A program made the position numbers and the translations under genes. The notes beneath the pieces are model-generated. The model was given only the letters and a program-made list of their open reading frames with translations, made no database searches and was not told the origin of the DNA. Positions 11,331 to 21,817 of a DNA stretch of 64,000 bases are shown here, in pieces. Within the stretch, counting starts at the first letter, position 1. Every line of letters begins with the position of its first letter. Source of the DNA: Isoetes taiwanensis (taxonomy: Eukaryota; Streptophyta; Lycopodiopsida; Isoetales; Isoetaceae); the NCBI GenBank assembly GCA_021234155.1, contig JAJEKV010000030.1:16236003-16300002 (forward strand), given 5' to 3'.

Positions 11331-12434
11331 TTCTGGTCTTTACCAATGGAGCCGTGGGTGATGGAAATCGTTGGAAATTTAAGTGGCTATGCAGCACAAG
11401 AGGTCTAAGAGGGCTAAATTGCAAATAGGTTACCTCTTGTCTGGTATGAAATTGATGTTTAGGGATTGTGATTAGAATCTTTAGATATTTCTTATTGCAT
11501 CCTTATGGCTGAGGTTGGTGCCTTAAGGTTGGAAAGAGTTGGTGCTCTTGACCAAGTGATTGGAATGAGCGGATGCCATGTCCAAGAGATTAGAATGAGT
11601 TGGTGCTCATGTCCATGTGAATAGAATATTTGTTATTCCTGATGTTCGCAGGTCTTCTGGTTGGTGCTGGAGATTGCAAACTAGAATGGAGATTGATCAA
11701 AAGTTGGTGCTTCTGGTGGAGGTTAGTAAACATTTTGTTGAGACAAATTAAGTTGATGTTCAACTTGTGGTTTTTGGAGACTAAGTTTATTCCTGAGAAG
11801 GGAAGGGAAAATATCTTTCTTGTTCAAGTTGAATGGTGATATTTAACTTGAAGGACTAGAAAGGGTTTACTTTCTGTCCGAGTAGAAAAAGCTACTTGGA
11901 GCATCAGAAAGGGCTAGGAATGCCATGACTGTTCAAGTGAGGGACGCCTACTTGATGGATCAGTATGGAGATTTTTCTGTCCAAGTGCGGACCCTGCCTT
12001 GGAGGATCAGAAAAAGAACATTCCTAGGGGGACAAGATTAGTCCCAAGAAGGGAAAGACTAACATGCTTTTTAGAAATTGATTAGATCAATTTTGAAAAG
12101 GGATCTTTGATGGTTTCCTTTCAGGTTTAATGATGATTGAGTTTTCGCAGAACATGGACATTACGACGTAAATAAGACTTGCACAGGAGTATGAGCGAAC
12201 TTTGCCAGAATTCCTTATTAACGATTATAAGGATGTCAAGTCCTCTAAGTAAATTGAGGCCATTTCTAATAGAATTGAAATGAAAGACCTCTAAATGAAC
12301 TGAGGCAATTTTCAGCCTAAAGGGCTGGACTTGACAACTTTTTATTATGCAGGTTGTAGCCATGGACTTGGTTGTGTCAAATTTGCCATATAATTTCTTG
12401 ATCGAGGACGATCAATCCCGAGAAGGGGAGGAAT
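11331..12434 (+). other. Internal region of the LTR element, non-coding, with polypurine tract
   Basis: No gag, protease, RT or integrase similarity is visible in any frame. It contains loosely repeated GAGTTGGTGCTC-type phrases around 11540-11620. The last bases before the 3' LTR, GAGAAGGGGAGGAAT (about 12420-12434), form a plausible polypurine tract. Confidence 0.8.
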
Positions 12435-13071
12435 TGATATGGTTTAAGGTTAATAACTAATAATGGTGCTCGGGGGAGTGGCCTTGCATGGAACAATATT
12501 TATTGATATGATCAAGTAAGAAAGTCATCCAGTAGGTCCAAGCCTTTCTATTATCAAAGAGGGAGCTAAAAATAAACCTTGACCTTTATTTAGAAAAAAA
12601 AAGGCAAAAAAAGGTATTGTTACCCATAAATAGAAGGACAAATTTGAGATGTGATATCTCCGTGACCACAACTCAGAAATCGACGATCCTTACTGTGTTG
12701 GAAAGCCCTTGAAGTCTAGTTTCCAGATTGGGTTTGGCTGTTCATAGATTCCTTACGGTTTGAGAGTTATGCCCAGAAAGGTGCATAGGGGTCTGAGTTG
12801 ACTGCACAACTAGATCTGCTTCTTCCTATGTTGATGATGTGCCTAGCCTTACCTTCTAGTATCTTCTCTTGTTCCTTGCTTGATCATATCATTAGAAGGA
12901 GTTCATGTAACACCAGTGGTTGGTGGCTAGAGAGATCTTGTCTTGCGGAGTAGCTTGACTTGGTGACATCTCTTCTAGTTGGTCCGGTTGGGTGGTAAAA
13001 CGAGTACCCTGTGGTGCTTTATTTTCTAATAAGTTGATGAGTTTTGCAGGAAAAATAGAGCACTCGTAACA
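12435..13071 (+). repeat. 3' LTR
   Basis: 637 bp, apparently identical to 10676-11312, followed by the second AAAGC target duplication (13072-13076). Confidence 0.95.
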
Positions 13072-13076
13072 AAAGC

Positions 13077-13930
13077 GCGACCTACTGTTAGAGACTCTCA
13101 GCCCCACTGCTTGGCAAAGCCTTTGACCACCTCAATTGCATCTACTATGATAGCCATGCCTCGACGTCAGCTGAAGGTAGTTGTCCAAATGTTTTTACAA
13201 CCTTCCTGAAAGTCAGCATCCTTCAACAAGAACTTTATATTCAAGCGAAAACATGCCTGTCTAGGACGTCTGAAAGGAATTACGGATGGTGGTTTAAAAC
13301 TGAATTGTCTCTGAGACAGAAGCGAAAGAGACCTAGAAGTGCCACATCTGCATCTACATTCCAATAAGATCTATCCAACCGAGAGCTTATGCGGCCCCCG
13401 CCAACCTGACCGTTGCACCAAGTAAAGGCACCTTTATCATCAATCCCCAAGAGGTTGTAGTCAGGAGTAGACGGAGCCACTGCTGGCGTTCAAAACCAGA
13501 CACCACAATAGAGGTAGCTCCCAACTGATGGGACTCCACTTCCACCATATTAAGATCCCCAACAAGAGGCCATGAAATGCAGCGGCCCAAACTGAGCATC
13601 TTTCCTCGCAAGAAGGCCCATAATGAAGCTCTCTGATGGGGCCTCTTGTGGCGTAAACATTAATTAGACCAAACTTAACCCCATATCGTTGCCACACAAT
13701 TAAGGCCCAATTACCGAAACAATCAGCCTGAGTGAAGATGACTGACAAGAAAGGAATCCATGCTGTCATCATCCCTGAACTAGCAGAATCAGCTGTGCAA
13801 TAAAGACATTGAATTGTCGACCAATCATATCTGCAAGCTTTGATACGTCTCCCTTATGACACACGTGCTCTTGGAGACATACAAACTGAACATCCAATCT
13901 AGATAAGTAGAAACAAAATACGACTCCGCA
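13077..13930 (-). pseudogene. LINE ORF2 pseudogene: APE-type endonuclease, copy A
   Basis: Minus-strand frames contain LSRLDVQFVCLQEHV (about 13910-13860), which resembles the catalytic Glu region. They also contain VKFGLINVYAT (within 13772-13461), VGDLNMVEVE (GDFN-like, about 13560) and GAFTWCNGQVGGGRISSRLDR (about 13440-13375), which matches the substrate-binding end of LINE endonucleases. This enzyme nicks the target DNA to prime reverse transcription. Frames are broken repeatedly. The nested LTR element separates this part from the reverse transcriptase. Confidence 0.75.
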
Positions 13931-14083
13931 TGAGGGGGGAAGAGGCTACTCCCTGAACATTCTATGAAACTAACCTTGACCTTGTGATGGGATCAATTCA
14001 GATGAGACCGCAGGTGTTTCAAGGGAATTTGAGGTTGTCTCCTGGGCCTGGGATGGCAATGACTTCATCAACCAACCAGCCCA

Positions 14084-15485
14084 CTAAAATGGATCGAAGC
14101 GACCATGGGATGCAATGGAGGAGCAGTTAGATCCCTTAGCTGATTTTTGTGGTTCACAAAGAGCCGATAGATGTTTCGATAGTGGGTGGATGCCACGCCG
14201 ATCAATGTCCATGTAATGTCTGTGAGCCTGTTCAATTTGCTTTTGCGATCTCTGACTCTCAGCCAGTTTTAACATTTGGTGACCTAGAGATTGAGGCGAG
14301 GGAGCTGCATTAGAGGTTGTCAGGTGAGGGAGCCACAACTGGAAGAGTAAGGGGGCAGTCACAGGGGTGTGAGAGACATCCATTGAGGTGGGAGCTGATC
14401 TAAGAACATGGAGTGCCAGAGGAACAGATGAAGGCCCTGCTGGTAAACCTTGCGATATTGAGCAAAGAGAGAGGCTTCAAAAAACATGAGGACTAGCTCA
14501 GGACCATTCAACTAGAATAGCTTAAATAGAAAGAATATGGGCCTGCTCTGGACAATAATTGTTTGAGGCAACTCATGATGAATGGGCCTTGCAACACAAA
14601 TCTTAGTGGTGCTATTGATTATGGAATGTTGAAAATGAAGTCCAATCTCATTAGCAATGGCAGAAATGAACTTGGAATCCTGTAGCTCTGGAATGAAATC
14701 TTCAATAACAAACCAAAACAGGGCATGTAAGGCATCTGGCTTAGCTGGAAAGGACCCAGGAACATACTATTGATAGAGCATGAGATGTTTCCAAAGAGAA
14801 TCAACATCTCATTCTATGAGTTGAGCAGCCAGTTCAGGAGATGCAAACATCAAAAGAAAGCAATATTGATCTTTGATAAGCAAGAAGCTTGATAGATTGA
14901 TAAGCAAGAAGCCCTAGATTGTGAAGGTGCCCAGATAGCTAAGATCCCACATGCTTCAAATCCAAGAAAGGGCTAGTGAAATGGCAAACCACGGAACATG
15001 CAACCAACTACTCAACATGTCGCCGATGATCTTCATAGCTGATCTGCACCACTGGGGCCCCAAAGCACTCAAAAGTTGCCCTGCACTCATGAACCTCATA
15101 AAAGATTTCGTTCGACGATAGCTGGATATCCAAGAAGTCTTACTTGGCTTGCAATTGCTGGAGATAGGACACAACTTCTTTCCTATTATTATTTACCATA
15201 GTAGCAATGGCCTCTGAGACATGAGTTGAGGTGACGAGAGTCGCGAAGCCCTTGCAAAGCCACTCTGAAAACTGCACACCCATAACTCGAGCTACTATGT
15301 CAGATGATCAAGATGTAGAGGTCTACACTGATCGAGGGGTGGAAGAGAATATCACTCCAGGCTACCGCGGAGGGGGAAATTCCTCCTGTCCTAAGGAACC
15401 TCCAACATGTGTTGGACGTACCACTTGCCTTGCAGGTACGCCAGTTTCTATGGGTTGCACCACTATCCGAGCATTACCTCCATGA
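14084..15485 (-). pseudogene. LINE ORF1-like region, copy A (decayed)
   Basis: Broken minus-strand frames upstream of the endonuclease with no catalytic motif. They include a Ser/Pro/Gln-rich segment (14383-14084) and, farther upstream, frames conserved with copy B (QISYEDHRRYVEQSVA in 31492-31193). Position and conservation between the copies suggest ORF1, the RNA-binding protein of the element. No domain is clear enough for a firm call. The palindromic repeat zone at 15399-15830 lies in the same presumed ORF. Confidence 0.5.
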
Positions 15486-15830
15486 CTAGTCTGCGCCAAG
15501 GAACTTCCAATCTATGTTGGAGGTGCCACCCGTGTAACATTATTCTAAACAAATGCTATTGGTTGCATATGTTCTGAAAAGCTTCCAACATGCGCTGGAG
15601 GTGCAGCCTATCCAGAGGAGCACTCCACAGGCACGTGAGATCTCAACTGACATGAGGGACTTCCAACATGTGTTGGAGGTGCTACTAGCCCAGAAGCAAC
15701 TTCAGCAGATAAAGAGGGTCTATCCTGATCCACAGAGCTTCCAACAAGTGTTGGAAGTACTAATTGGCCAGAGCACAGCGCCTGACCCAAGGAACTTTCA
15801 ACGTGCGTTAGAGGTGCGACATTCTCAGAA
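15399..15830 (-). repeat. Palindromic minisatellite, about 80-bp period
   Basis: Six copies of a TCCAACA-TG-TGTTGGA-type palindrome (7-bp arms) occur near 15403, 15505, 15584, 15663, 15742 and 15802. Each is followed by a GAGGTGC/GTAC-like word. On the minus strand they encode a repeated Pro-Thr-His-Val-Gly-Ser-like peptide about every 26 residues (for example APPTHVGS), so they probably belong to the LINE ORF1. The inverted counterpart in copy B is at 35480-35820. Confidence 0.75.
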
Positions 15831-16175
15831 GAGTTTCCCAAGGGCACATGTTCAACACATCCTCCAGTCTCACAAGACGTGTGGGTAGAGGTTTGAACTG
15901 TAATCGATGCAACTACACTTGGAACGGAAACTAGAGCAACTGAGAAGAGGTGAGAGATGGAGCTCTTGTCTCAATTGAGAGGACCCCAAGACATATTGGG
16001 CGACACTAAAGAATTGAGGTGCACCGAAGAAACCAAACTCTCAGGAGATGAAAGAGCACCCTCACGAAAGAATTTTGGAGGGCTTCGACTGGATCTTGTA
16101 ATCTCCACGAAAAGGGGGCCTAAGCTTTGTGATGTTCCATGTATATATATGCCTTTTGGGTATAAATACATGACA

Positions 16176-18398
16176 TGTCACTATGAATAATTAATGGTGC
16201 ATTAATTATTCATAAGCTAAGGGTAGCTATGTTAATCATTAATTATTAAGGTGGAAACCTAACTCAACCCTAATTCGAATTTAGGGCTTAACCTAATATT
16301 CAAAGGGGTTAAAATATTAAATTAGTTAATATTAACCAATCTAGAATTGCCACCTGGCCCAAACCGATTGGGCAAGGCATACCTGCTAACTTGGGATATC
16401 AAGATTGGGGTTTCCACTCCCAATTTGCCCCAATTCGATTTGGGGACAGTTGGAGAAGGAGGAGGAGTTTATTCAACCCGTAGGGCATGGAGAACCTGAG
16501 AGATGGGAGATCTAGCTCAGATACCAGTTAGTAGGCTAGTTAGCTTGACGTTCTAGTTAGGAACTAACCCTTGCTTGTTAGATGGATGATTAGTTTCTCT
16601 ATTTTATGTTCTGGAAGAGATTACGATGGATGTATCAGATATGAATGCTCTCTTTCTGTTCCTCCTGTAATATGCGGCCTGTGCACAAGAACCCACCTGC
16701 CTATGGATGCTATGTTGTGATTCAGCACCAGATAACGGGTATGATAGTGAAACAGGGGTGGAGTCTTGTCTAGCATAGCTACAGAACTCCTACAATGTGC
16801 TAGGCTTATAGTCGGTCACTGAGTATGGCCAGACATGGGTCTGACACTCCCTAAATCCCAGGATGAGTGCCTATATAGACGTCTTGGGGCTCGAACGGGC
16901 AGGTGAGCCAGCCTTTAGATTTAGGGGAGTAAGTCGTGTACGGATGCAGGGGTCACTGATGTGGCACGTGTTCTCTAGCTCACCCAGGGATCCGTCATGC
17001 CCAGGGAGGGGACGCCTCACTGACTACCTCAACAGACCATGGAGATATAACCTGGAATAGTAGGTTGGTCCATCCCATGCTTGTATTGCGTTTATTCCTT
17101 TTTTGGTAGTCCTGATAGAAGTTCTTAGTCTGCTCTTTGGTTGTCAGGTTGGTTCTTCCAGCTGGTGTAGCTTGTATTCCATTTGGTTATCCTTATGCTT
17201 CTCTGATTCTTATGCCACATGGCTCTCATTCTTGTCATTGGTCTCATTTGTGTCAGTTGTTGCTTTGTTTTTTAATTTCTATTCTCCATGACATAGTGAT
17301 ACCCATACCCAGTACCCTAGAGGTCCATTGAGAATTGCAGGTATGGTCCAGTTGGGTGGTGGCATTATATGTTAACTAGCATTAATTGGGATCGTTTTCG
17401 ACTTAGCAACCACATAATTTAATGGGCGATTGACTTCTTTTTATGTTGATTCTTCTTCAGGCCAAGTCAATTTATGTACTTCATTGCTTTGTTGCATTGC
17501 CTTTGGCCATTTTTCCATCATGTTTGTATTGATTAAAGACGAGTTATTTGTCTTTTTTGGAACTAATTGCACTGGACCTAAATAGGGCTTGCATTAGCAC
17601 GGATTGTTGGGAGAGTAAGATGTTTCTAGTGTATTGTATGTCTCTAGATGCGCTGCTATGAGTTGAAAGTTCATGTTAGTAATTTTCATGCAACTTTTCA
17701 ATTTTATTGTCTAGGCATTCAGGTACCATAGTCTCATGGCCTTGCCCGACGTGGGTTTTTTATCCATTACATTACTTCCGTAATTATTTTATAGTCTGAT
17801 TTTATAAGTTTGTTTGCATAGTTCGAGGTTGTCCAATTTTTAGGATAAAGTGACTTAGGTTTTCCACCGTTGGTCTATTGGTACCAATTGTGATGATTGC
17901 TGACATTTGACTTTTGCAGAGGTGGTAAGCGTTAGTGGTATTGGCTACAGTTATTTGGTCCATCTAATACATAGCATTTGGCAGAGTCCATTCCGCAGTG
18001 CATGGGTCTTTTTTATGGGTGTTCCTGTACGTTGTACAACTGCATAATTGTGTGCCTCGTCATTTCTTTGTCTTGTTGGTTTTATGGTTTCCTTGGCCTT
18101 TTTTTTGCTCCCTTGACTGCATGTCGTCCATGGCTTCCTTTAGTCCCAGTTGTCCACTGTGCTACATTTATCCCATAAGTTTCATGAACCTCTTCGTTGC
18201 CCTACTAGCGTTCCCTTGTCGTGTTTTATCCTAGTAGCTCTTGCAGTCTTGGTCGTGTTCCATTGGCTTACGTAGTTCTTGTTACACCACTCTGCCCCTC
18301 TGAGTTGCGCCATCCGTCAGATTGTTTCTTGGCATTCTTTCTCAAAGGATTTCTTAGTTGTAGTTTGTTCACTTGTCCAATCATGAGATTTGTTCCTC
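16176..18398. other. Duplicated non-coding segment; no gene recognised
   Basis: Shared with copy B (inverted, 35040 down to 31972). A perfect 12-bp inverted repeat TGAATAATTAAT/ATTAATTATTCA with a 5-base loop lies at 16184-16212. GCTCAGATACCA (about 16513-16524) differs by one base from the reverse complement of a tRNA-Met primer-binding site, but no LTR follows. Short open frames have no recognisable motif. Confidence 0.55.
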
Positions 18399-18599
18399 AG
18401 CAAGATCTTCTTCAGTTTCTTCAGCAAGATTGACTGCTGCATTTTTGCTTCCATGGCCTTTTCGTCGACCTCTAAAAGAGGTTTTGCCAGCGCCCATCCA
18501 GCGCCCATCCAGGTACCGGCTTGGTAAGTGATTTTCTTTGATCCGCTTGTTTTTGGATTTGCTTTGCCTTGCCTACAGCCCCTTGCATAGAGCCCCCTT

Positions 18600-18965
18600 G
18601 ATTTGCCCCTTTCTGGCTTTCTCTCTCTAGGCTTTACAGTCTCTCTCTAGCCCCTAAACCCCCAAATCCCTAAAAGATGCTCTGACCTACGTTTTTGGTC
18701 CCCAAATTGGATTCTGATCGCAATTTTGACAGCCAGAGACCCCCTGTTCTCTCTCTAGGGTTTACAGTCTCTCTCTAGCCCCAAAACCCCCAAACCCCTA
18801 AAAGGTGCTCTGACATACCTTTTTGGTCCTCAAATTGGATTTTGAGCGCACTTTTGACAGCCAGAGACCCTTTAGCCCCAAAACCCCAACCCCCTAAAAG
18901 GTGCTCTGACATACGTTTTTGGTCCCCAAATTGGATTCTGAGCGCAATTTTGTATGCCAGACCCC
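18600..18965 (+). repeat. LINE 5' tandem monomers
   Basis: Three head-to-tail copies of a unit of roughly 100-140 bp are centred near 18690, 18810 and 18915. Each contains CTCTCTCTAGCCCC (shortened in the third), CCCCTAAAAGGTGCTCTGAC, TTTTTGGTCCCCAAATTGGA and GCGCAATTTTG. Tandem promoter monomers are known from the 5' ends of some mammalian L1 elements, so a promoter role is plausible here but inferred. Confidence 0.75.
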
Positions 18966-19315
18966 CTTTGCCTTTGGAAGTCGGCAAGACGAGAATAATG
19001 TTGAGCTAGGCTCCAACATTTGCCTGACGTTGCCATAGCCCAACCAACTGCCTCTTGGCCTTGCCTAGCCTGGCCACAGCCCTGCCATAGCCTGCCTAGC
19101 CCTGCCATAGCCTGCCTAGCCCTGCCAGACCTGAGAAGCCCCTGCCATAGCCTAAACCTTGCTTGACGTGCCATACCCCCAGTCATGGCCAGTGTCCGGA
19201 CTCTCCCCTAACAGCCCAGTGTTCAGACTCTCCCCTAACAGGTGAGCTTCCACAGACCATAGCACCCCACCTCGGGCAAACCCCAGCATAGCCTGCTGAC
19301 CTCCCGCAGGCCGAG

Positions 19316-20600
19316 CCTGCCTGGGAAAACCAAGAAGGGCCAACAAGGAAGCGGCCCCGTGCAGACGCAGTGCGCAAGGGAGAGACATCCTCCATGAAGA
19401 AGGAGGCCCGGGCCAAGGTCCACACAGCCAGGCCGGCTCGGCAGCCAGAAGTTGGCTGCTCAGGCCCCACAGGGCCCCCTCCGTTGGCAAAACCTTGGGC
19501 CACCATCCAAACTGGGGTTGAGGCCAACAGTGCTCGCATTGCGGGCCTGAAGACGGAGATGGAGTCTGCAACATCCCACGTGTTGCGCAAACAGTTGGTG
19601 ATAGCGAAACAACAGATCACTGAGTTGGAGACCCAAGCACACCGGCTGGACGACAGCATCCGCTTGGTGCACTCTGAGAGACAGCAAGACCAGCAGGTGC
19701 TCGCAGACATGCGGGCTCGCATGGATACCCTGGACGGTGCGAGACAGGACAGGGACCGGGCAGAGCACGAGACACTTGCAATCACGTCTCAGCTCCGCAT
19801 CGAGGTTGATGAGGCCAATGCCATGGCACGGGCTAGCGCCTGAGCCACACTCCGGTTGGAAGTTGAGGAGGCTACTACCGCGAAGATGAGGTTGCAGTCC
19901 GCCTTTGGAGGTTAACGAGGCAAAGATCACCGGCGCCCGCCGGAGAAGGATTTGGCATGGGACCGAAATGCGCCAGCTTCGACCGGCCGCTGCCCAAAGA
20001 AGGCAAGGGCCCCTGTGCGAGGTGCATGAACAATGGCGGCACTCCACGCGGGAGATGGCAAGACAGGACCAAGCCTTGCAAGAGCTGAGCTCCAGACTTC
20101 AGAGAACAGAAGCTGCAGCACATGACACACCAGTGCCGCATGCCCAACAACCTGCAAGACGTCAGTCGGGGTCACCTAGTCAACCTGAACACTGGCAGCC
20201 GCAGTCCCGCCCTGTCGCACCATCATCACGTGTGCCGCCACCAGGCCAGAGTGGGCCAGTGCCCTCACCGGACGCTGAGCTCTGTGAACGCAGGCGATGG
20301 AGCCACAGCCTGGTAGTTCAGGGCCTGCCGGAAGAGCTGGGAGAGAATCTCACCCGGAAGATACACACAAAGATCCTTGGCTGCATGATGTTTCCTGGTC
20401 CAGGACCTGTTCAGGTTACGCGACCAGCCCGGTGTGTGGTCCAGCGCCCAGGCCACAGCCAAGTCGTGGTGTTCATGGTTGCGGATGCACGAGTTCGAGA
20501 GGCCATGCGACGGGGCAAAATTCGAAGGGCACATCTCGTATGTGAGCCGGGGATCTTACTCCAAAGGCAGCGGGGAGGCACGCAGGAGGGAGTTCGCTAG
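19316..20600 (+). pseudogene. LINE ORF1: coiled coil plus RRM-like domain (frameshifted)
   Basis: The first part (open from before 19320 to 19843) is basic, then a long heptad-rich coiled coil (KQQITELETQAHRLDDSIR...QQVLADMRARMDTL). After a stop (TGA, about 19841-19843) and a frame change it continues (19905-20600) with more helix (ALQELSSRLQRTEAA) and a Pro/Gln/Ser-rich linker. The final domain has SHSLVVQGLPEELGENL...VVVFMVADARVREAMRRGK, which resembles the RNA-recognition-like domain of L1-type ORF1 proteins. Such proteins trimerise through the coiled coil and bind the element RNA. No ATG could be chosen with confidence, since the frame is open upstream of 19370. Confidence 0.75.
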
Positions 20601-20849
20601 GGTCAGGGACGCCCGCAGTCGACCAAATGCCGCAATTTGCACTGCCGACCAAATGCTACCCCGGGCCGCCTCGCCCCCCGATCCTCCGCATCGCCCCTAC
20701 ACCTCGGTGCTCCCTCGCTCGGCCAAATCTTTGCCCTACTGCCTCCGCCGCTTTGCGAAGTCGCCCCCGAACTCGATCACGCTCATTCTTTGGTCCATCC
20801 GTGACATACATTGCACAAGCATCTCCGACCGCTCAATAGGAATTGTGCC

Positions 20850-21570
20850 TCCGGGTGGTGGTCTGGAACTGTCGGGGTTTCCCGTGGCAGAAGGGCGATA
20901 GCCTCAATTTAGTAGCTGTGGACATGGACCTCATCTTCCTCGTGGAGATATGGAACACCCAGGCCACAGGCTGCCCGATCTGCCAGGGTACCAGCATTTT
21001 TTAGTGTTCAATAGTTGTATGCGTGGGGAGGCGTGGAGCGCGGTGGAGTTACTGCTACTCTGGGGTAGCCTTGGCACATTTGGTTTCCCTCCCTGGCAGA
21101 GGTCCTCTCTTCCTAGCTGCTTGCTACTTTCCCCATGCAGAGAGTCCCTTCTATCACAGCCACCCGGAGGTGGATAGGATAGACCCGTATATCGATCTAT
21201 ATGATGACATACAACAGCACAAGCGGATGGGCAGAGTCATGCTCCTTGGAGACTTCAATGCGCGGACAGGGGTGGAATAGGCCATGCGGCTGGACCCCCT
21301 CGCGGATGGCGTCTTTGCCCGATTGCGCGTCCAGAGGCGGCTTGCGCCTGCGGCACTCGGATGACGGATCGGGTCACCCGCTTTGGCGGAACAATTGCTC
21401 GATATGCGGTATCTTTGACACGCTCATATGCAATGGCCTACCACAATGGCCCTCTTCCCACGGGTACACTTGCGAGGCGGGACAATCGCGGCGAGAACTA
21501 GTGTCGTGGATTATGTCATAGTGGGCATGCGGGATGTACACCTTGTCGACCATTTTCACGTAAACGCGGA
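20850..21570 (+). pseudogene. LINE ORF2: APE-type endonuclease (frameshifted)
   Basis: LRVVVWNCRGF (about 20850-20880) matches the N-terminal catalytic Asn strand, and AVDMDLIFLVEIW has the Glu that replaces the usual ETW/ETH box. LFLAACYFPHAES and MGRVMLLGDFNARTG (to 21275) give the NVY-like strand and the GDFN active-site Asp/Asn. After a stop, further frames carry FDTLICNGLPQWPSSHGYTC and SVVDYVIVG, which match the SDHxP-proximal part of the fold. At least three frame changes are needed to read it through, so the enzyme is dead. Confidence 0.8.
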
Positions 21571-21817
21571 CGGTCGGGACGAGGAGGCCGACTCGAGATC
21601 ACCTCCCACTCTATGTGAAGGCGGCAGCGGCCCGGCTGCAAGGCCCCCCGATAGCGATTACCTTGCCGAGCCTCGGTTGCGCTTGGATTATGAGCGGCGG
21701 AGGCTTACGCGACATGCTCGCGAAGCCCTCCCGGCGATTCTTCTCGGGCATACCGCACTGGAGGAGCAAACCGACTAGCTGGTTGAGCTCCCTCGAGCAG
21801 CGAGGCGACGGGGTGCT

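Larger units (their letters stand above)
10676..13071 (+). mobile_element. Non-autonomous LTR retrotransposon, young, nested in the LINE
   Basis: Two 637-bp LTRs (10676-11312 and 12435-13071) start with TGATATGG and end with CTCGTAACA. They appear identical over their whole length when read side by side. The 1122-bp internal part starts with a primer-binding site and ends with a purine-rich tract, and shows no gag or pol coding sequence. The target duplication AAAGC flanks both ends (10671-10675, 13072-13076). Copy B has the empty site GTAAAGCGCGACC at 29465-29477. The element therefore moved after the segmental duplication, using proteins from elsewhere (TRIM/LARD-like). Orientation is taken from the primer-binding site. 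Confidence 0.95.
8288..16175 (-). mobile_element. Old plant L1-type LINE, minus strand, copy A (host of a nested LTR element)
   Basis: Read on the minus strand, the order is ORF1 (about 16175-14084), endonuclease (about 13930-13280), reverse transcriptase (13100-9433) and C-terminal zinc-binding region (to 8288). All parts are broken by stops and frameshifts. The same element is present in copy B (26830-31781, with its 5' part inverted to 35042-35860), so it predates the duplication. The 3' end is cut in A by the hAT region. Small copy-specific deletions exist: A lacks about 230 bp present at about 28836-29050 in B, and B lacks about 100 bp present at about 10220-10315 in A. Confidence 0.8.

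Noticed and set aside
15399-15830. CRISPR-like array
   Set aside because: Repeats are diverged, palindromic and coding in a LINE ORF1 region of a plant genome. Repeat and spacer lengths vary and there are no cas genes.
16505-16530. Reverse-strand tRNA-Met primer-binding site (GCTCAGATACCA)
   Set aside because: It has one mismatch to the standard complement, no LTR-like TG end follows, and no gag-pol is in the expected direction. Too weak for an LTR element call.
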